This document shows positions 59,718 to 64,000 of a DNA stretch of 64,000 bases, piece by piece (the stretch's first letter is position 1; each line of letters opens with the position of its first letter). Both the position numbers and the translations under genes were made by a program. The stretch is from Chondrosia reniformis (taxonomy: Eukaryota; Porifera; Demospongiae; Chondrillida; Chondrillidae). The DNA lies in the NCBI GenBank assembly GCA_947172415.1, contig OX359195.1, positions 3,695,501 to 3,759,500 of the forward strand, in the 5' to 3' direction. Below the pieces are notes generated by a model. The model saw only the letters and a list, made by a program, of their open reading frames with translations, was not told the DNA's origin and did not search any database.

Positions 59718-60112
59718 AAGTAGTTCGAGTTTAAAAAACTCGTGGGGCGCCAGGCGCCCCTAAGTAAACTCGAACTACTTGGCTGGTTCTCATAGATATA
59801 CGGTTAACCGATTTTCGATCGACTATTGCTGGACGTCAATTTTTCAAGGCCATATCTCGTAGAAAACGTTTTTGGGCTAGCTTTACATTACATAGTATTA
59901 GTAAGGGTGGTTTTTAAGTCCATTTCGTTCGTTAAATATTCTACGCTAAGGAAGAGAAAGCTAATTTTAAGATAGAAAACGAAAGCTAGCCGAACGTCCG
60001 CCATTTTTTGACAAATATATACATATATAAATATATATATACAAGAACGCGAACAGGAAGCCATACGTTTACATAATTTCTGAAAACAATATAGGGGCGC
60101 CTGTGGCGTCCC
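59718..60112. mobile_element. GC-rich foldback insert inside the tRNA-like array
   Basis: About 395 bp of non-unit DNA between units 2 and 3. It starts with a nested hairpin: AAGTAGTTCGAGTTTA (59718-59733) pairs with TAAACTCGAACTACTT (59765-59780), and inside it GGGGCGCC (59744-59751) pairs with GGCGCCCC (59753-59760). It ends with a related hairpin, GGGGCGCC...GGCGTCCC (60094-60112). There is no coding frame of note; the open frame on the minus strand there is not conserved. The family is not recognised. Confidence 0.55.
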
Positions 60113-60523
60113 AAAAAGGAAAAAGTATACATCTTGTATATGTATAATATATCTTATATGTAATATATATTGTATATAGCTTATATGTATATAATATATC
60201 TTATATATTACATATATACGTAGAGTCAAAAGTGAGTGAGATATAAATAGGACTTCATTTACAACATATATTGGGCGACCGACATGACAGATGGTGTTAC
60301 GGATGACATCATCTGGATACAAGGTACGAGGATGCCCTGGTTCAATACCAGGTTGGGTCACCTGAAAAAAGCATACATCTAATATATGAATTATATATCT
60401 ATATGTAAAATATATTGTATATATCTTTCATGCATATTATATATCTTATATATATTACATATATACGTAGTGTCAAAAGTGAGTGATATATAAATAGGAC
60501 TTCATTTACAACATATATTGGGT

Positions 60524-60607
60524 GACCCACGTGACCGATGGTGTTACGGAAGACATGGTCTGGATACAAGGTAGGAGGATGCCCTGGTTCAATACCAAGT
60601 TGGGTCA
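60524..60607 (+). other. tRNA-like segment of unit 4 (representative)
   Basis: An 84-base segment. The ends pair like an acceptor stem: GACCCAC with TTGGGTC, six of seven, followed by A as a discriminator. The T arm is CCTGG-TTCAATA-CCAAG here and CCTGG-TTCAATA-CCAGG in most units. GGTTCAATACC matches the Pol III B box, and TGACCGATGG is close to an A box. The D loop contains GG. The length suits a class II (Leu/Ser) tRNA, but no proper anticodon arm forms, so this is not a working tRNA. There is no T run just downstream to end Pol III transcription. Confidence 0.6.
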
Positions 60608-60776
60608 CCTGAAAAAAGAAAAAAGTATAAATCTTATAGATGTATTATATATCTTATATATAATATATATTGTATATATCTTATATGTATATTATATATC
60701 TTACATTTTACATATATATGTAAAGTCAAAAGTGAGTGCTATATAAATAGGACTTCATTTACAACATATATTGGGT

Positions 60777-60860
60777 GACCCACGTGACCGATGGTGTTAC
60801 GGAAGACATGGTCTGGATACAAGGTAGGAGGATGCCCTGGTTCAATACCAAGTTGGGTCA
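60777..60860 (+). other. tRNA-like segment of unit 5, almost identical to unit 4
   Basis: The same segment 253 bp further on. Units 4 and 5 are nearly identical over their whole length, with the few differences in the TATATCTTATA tract (TATATTGTATATATC against TATATTGTACATATA). A TATATAAATAGG string lies about 36 bp before the segment. Confidence 0.6.
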
Positions 60861-62963
60861 CCTGAAAAAAGAAAAAAGTATAAATCTTATAGATGTATTA
60901 TATATCTTATATATAATATATATTGTACATATATTATATGTATATTATATATCTTACATTTTACATATATATGTAAAGTCAAAAGTGAGTGCTATATAAA
61001 TAGGACTTCATTTACAACATATATTGGGTGACCCACGTGACCGATGGTGTTACGGATGACATCGTCTGGATAAAAGGTACGAAGATGCCCTGGTTCAATA
61101 AAAGGCTGGGTCACCTGAAAAAGAAAAAGTATACATCTTATATATGTATTACATATCTTATATCTTATATGCATATTATATATCTTATATATTACATATA
61201 TATGTAGAGTCAAAAGTGAGTGCTATATAAATAGGACTTCATTTACAACATATATGGGGTGACCCATGTGACCGATGGTGTTACGGATGACATCGTCTGG
61301 ATACAAGGTACGATGATGCCTTAGTTCAATACCAGGTTGGGTCACCTGAAAAAGAAAAGTATCATCTTATATATGTATTATATATCTTATATCTTATATG
61401 CATATAATATATCTTATATATTACATATATATGTAGTGTCAAAAGTGAGTGATATATAAATAGGACTTCATTTACAACATATATTTGGTGACCCACGTGA
61501 CCGATGGTGTTAAGGATGATATCGTCTGGATACAAGGTACGAGGATGCCCTGGTTCAATACAAGGTTGGGTCATGAAAAGAGAAAAAAAGCATACATCTT
61601 ATATATGTATTATATATCTTATATGTAATATATATTGTATATCTTATATGCATATTATATATCTTATATATTGCATATATATGTATAGTCAAAAGTGCGT
61701 GGTATATAAATAGGAATTAATTTACAACATATATTGTGGAACCAACGTATCCGATGGTGTTATGGATGACATCATCTGGATACAAGGTACGAGGATGCCC
61801 TGGTTCGATAGCAGGTTGGGTCTTGTAAAAAGAAAAAAAGCATACATCTTTTATATGTATTATATATCTTATATGTAATATATATTGTATATATCTTATA
61901 TGCATATTATATATCTTATATATTGCATATATATGTATTGTCAAAAGTGAGTGGTATATAAATCGGACTTCATTTACAACATATATTGTGGAACCCACGA
62001 GAACGATGGTGTTACGGATGACATCCTCTGGATACAAGGTACGAGGATGCCCTGGTTCAATACCAGGTTGGGTCCTGAAAAAAGAAATAAAAGCATACAT
62101 CTTATATATGTATTATATATCTTATATGTAATATATATTGTATATTTCTTATATGCATATTATATATCTTTTATATTGCATATATATGTAGAGTCACAAG
62201 TGAGTGGTATATAAATAGGACTTCATTTACAAGACATATAATGGAACCCACGTGACCGATGGTCTTACGGATGACATCGTCTGGAGACAAGGTACGAGGA
62301 TGCCCTGGTTCAATACCAGGTTGGGTCCTGAAAAAAGAAAAAAAGCATACATCTTATATATATAATATATATCTTATATGTAAAATATATTGTATATATC
62401 TTATATGTATATTATATATCTTATATATTGCATATATATGTAGAGTCAAAAGTGAGTTGTATATAAATAGGACTTCATTTACAACATATATTGGGTGACC
62501 CACGTGACCCATGGTGTTACGGATGACATCGTCTGGATACAAGGTATGAGGATACCCTGGTTCAATACCAGGTTGGGTCCTGAAAAAAGAAAAAAAGCAC
62601 ACATCTTATATATGTATTATATATCTTATATATAATATATATTGTATATATCATATATGCATATTATATATCTTATATATTGCATATATATGTATAGTCA
62701 AAAGTGAGTGGTATATAAGTAGGACTTCATTTACAACATATATTGTGGAACCTACGTGACCGATGGTGTTACAGAAGATATCTTCTGGATACAAGGTACT
62801 CGGATGCCCTGGTTCAATACAGGGTTGGGTCCTAAAAAGAGAAAAAAAGGCATACATCTTATATATGTATTATATATCATATATGTAATACATGTTGTAT
62901 ATATCTTATATGTATATTGCATATCTTATATATTGCATATATATGTAGAGTCAAAAGCGAGTA

Positions 62964-63319
62964 CAGTAGAACCTCGGTTATCCGAACCTCAATTAACTGG
63001 CTGCTACTGGATTGTCCGGACTCGAAGGTCGCATAATCTTATTAACGCCCATCGTTTTTTTGCGAAGTAATGGCTAGTTCGAGTGGCTCCGCGAGGAAAA
63101 GGAAGCGCTTAGTTCTTCCCCTAGAGATGAAGATAGCTATACTGGAGCGACTGAAGGCTGGAGCAACCCAAGAGCAGCTTGCGAGGAGTACGGGATCAGA
63201 AGTTCGACCGCTGGCGATATCAAAATTACATATTTATTAGGATGATTCACATATCCGGCCGTTTCATTTATCCGGCCATAGTTTGGTCCCATTGAGGTCG
63301 GATAACCGAGGTTCTACTG
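62964..63319 (+). mobile_element. pogo/Tigger-type MITE with TA target duplication
   Basis: 356 bp with inverted ends CAGTAGAACCTCGGTTATCC at 62964 and its complement ending at 63319, flanked by TA on both sides (62962-62963 and 63320-63321). These ends are typical of pogo/Tigger elements of the Tc1/mariner superfamily. It sits in the closing part of a tRNA-like unit and splits it. Further copies of the end motif occur inside (ATCCGGCCGTTTCATTTATC near 63252). Confidence 0.9.
63070..63240 (+). pseudogene. Truncated pogo transposase start (CENP-B-type N-terminal region)
   Basis: 56 codons from ATG 63070 to TAG 63238-63240. The basic start ARKRKRLVLPLEMKIAILER and the following LKAGATQEQLARSTG match the N-terminal helix-turn-helix of pogo transposases and CENP-B, which binds the element ends. 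After about residue 43 the sequence departs from the family and ends early. The rest of the DNA-binding part and the DDE catalytic domain are missing through the internal deletion that made the MITE. It is too short to act as a transposase. Confidence 0.78.
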
Positions 63320-64000
63320 TAGTATATAAATAGGACTTCATTTACAACATATATTGTGGAACCCACGTGACCGATGGTGTTACGGATGACATCGTCTGGA
63401 TACAAGGTACTCGGATACCCTGGTTCAATACCAGGTTGAGTTCAGAAAAAGGAAAAAAAAGCATACATCTTATATATCTTATATGTAATATATATTGTAT
63501 ATATCTTATGGGCATATTATATATCTTATATATTGCATATATATGTAGATTAAAAAGTGAGTGTTATATAAATAGGACTTCATTTACACCATATATTGGG
63601 TGACCCACGTGACCGATGGTGTAACGATGAAATCGTCTGGATACAAGGTACGAGGATGCCTGGTTCAATACCAGGTTGGGTCCTGAACAAAGAAAAAAAA
63701 CAAGCATCTTATATATGTATTATATATCTTATATGTAATATATATTGTATATATCTTATATGCATTTTATATATCTTATATATTGCATATATATGTAGAG
63801 TCAATAGTGAGTGGTATATAAATAGGACTTCATTTACAACATATATTGGGTGACCAACATGACCGATGGTGTTACGGAAGATATCTTCTGGATACAAGGT
63901 ACTCGGATGCCCTGGTTCAATACCAAGTTGGGTCCTGAAAAAAGGAAAAAAGGAATACATGTTATATACGTATTATATATCTTATATATAATATATGTTG

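Larger units (their letters stand above)
59423..64000 (+). repeat. Tandem array of a ~250-bp unit with a tRNA-like segment
   Basis: At least 16 units, with B-box centres near 59475, 59693, 60340, 60590, 60843, 61096, 61326, 61556, 61806, 62058, 62308, 62568, 62808, 63420, 63668 and 63918. Each unit has a tRNA-like part (about 84 bp), an A-rich joint, an AT-rich tract of TATATCTTATA type, and a closing part with GTCAAAAGTGAGTG, TATATAAATAGG and ACTTCATTTACAACATATAT. The first unit lacks the upstream part; the last runs off the window. On the minus strand each tRNA-like part reads as a peptide PGIEPGHP..., a common false ORF of tRNA-derived repeats. It is therefore likely a SINE-like or tRNA-derived sequence amplified as a satellite. 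Confidence 0.85.

Noticed and set aside
59888-60361. 157-codon minus-strand frame beginning with a PGIEPGHP peptide
   Set aside because: This peptide is the complement of the tRNA-like B-box region and occurs in most units; the rest reads through AT-rich tract and the foldback insert.
60777-60860. A functional tRNA gene
   Set aside because: The anticodon arm does not form, the D stem is poor, and there is no nearby T-run terminator; a tRNA-derived repeat explains it better.

Overview
This window is eukaryotic and holds no host gene that I can recognise. It is an AT-rich block of tandem repeats studded with transposable elements. The elements are an R2/NeSL-like retrotransposon family with a restriction-like endonuclease, a Penelope-like element with a GIY-YIG endonuclease, an APE-type non-LTR element, a pogo MITE and a tRNA-like tandem repeat. 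Together they suggest an invertebrate animal, perhaps early-branching (sponge or cnidarian) or a lophotrochozoan; the sequence does not settle the phylum. The setting looks like heterochromatin (pericentromeric, subtelomeric or an interstitial satellite block).

Layout. From about 1 to 56 kb the background is a degenerate 13-bp satellite, consensus TAGTTGTATGTAC, with higher-order repeats, local duplications and short inverted blocks. Set into it are: a unique 540-bp insert (1507-2046); two head-to-tail R2/NeSL-like elements (5355-9715 and 9732-14060) and a deleted third copy (22155-23301); a 5'-truncated non-LTR fragment with target duplication (17825-19010); a nearly intact Penelope-like element (33271-36467); a different minisatellite (40731-42065); a second, reverse-oriented endonuclease-bearing non-LTR element (42861-45983, minus); a DNA transposon relic with 24-30 bp inverted ends (46089-47473); an APE-type non-LTR element missing its RT core (47775-50998, minus); and a hairpin-headed non-coding repeat (54033-54632).

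From 55988 to 59422 the background becomes a heptamer repeat (CCATAAT, CAATAAT and CGATAAT variants), interrupted by a second hairpin-headed repeat (57916-58636). From 59423 to the end lies a tandem array of a unit of about 250 bp. Each unit carries a tRNA-like segment (A-box-like and B-box motifs, T arm, acceptor-like ends) behind a TATA-like sequence. The array is interrupted by a GC-rich foldback insert and a pogo MITE that keeps part of a CENP-B-type DNA-binding region.

How the parts relate. The satellite acts as a safe landing pad. The R2/NeSL-like copies all sit at similar points of the 13-bp unit, and two are separated by only 16 bp of satellite, which suggests target preference. Their 5' ends can be folded as an HDV-like ribozyme, and the Penelope terminal repeats contain a hammerhead-like core. 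All protein-coding elements carry at least one lesion; R2/NeSL-like copy 1 and the Penelope-like element are the least damaged. All similarity statements were made by eye and no database was searched.
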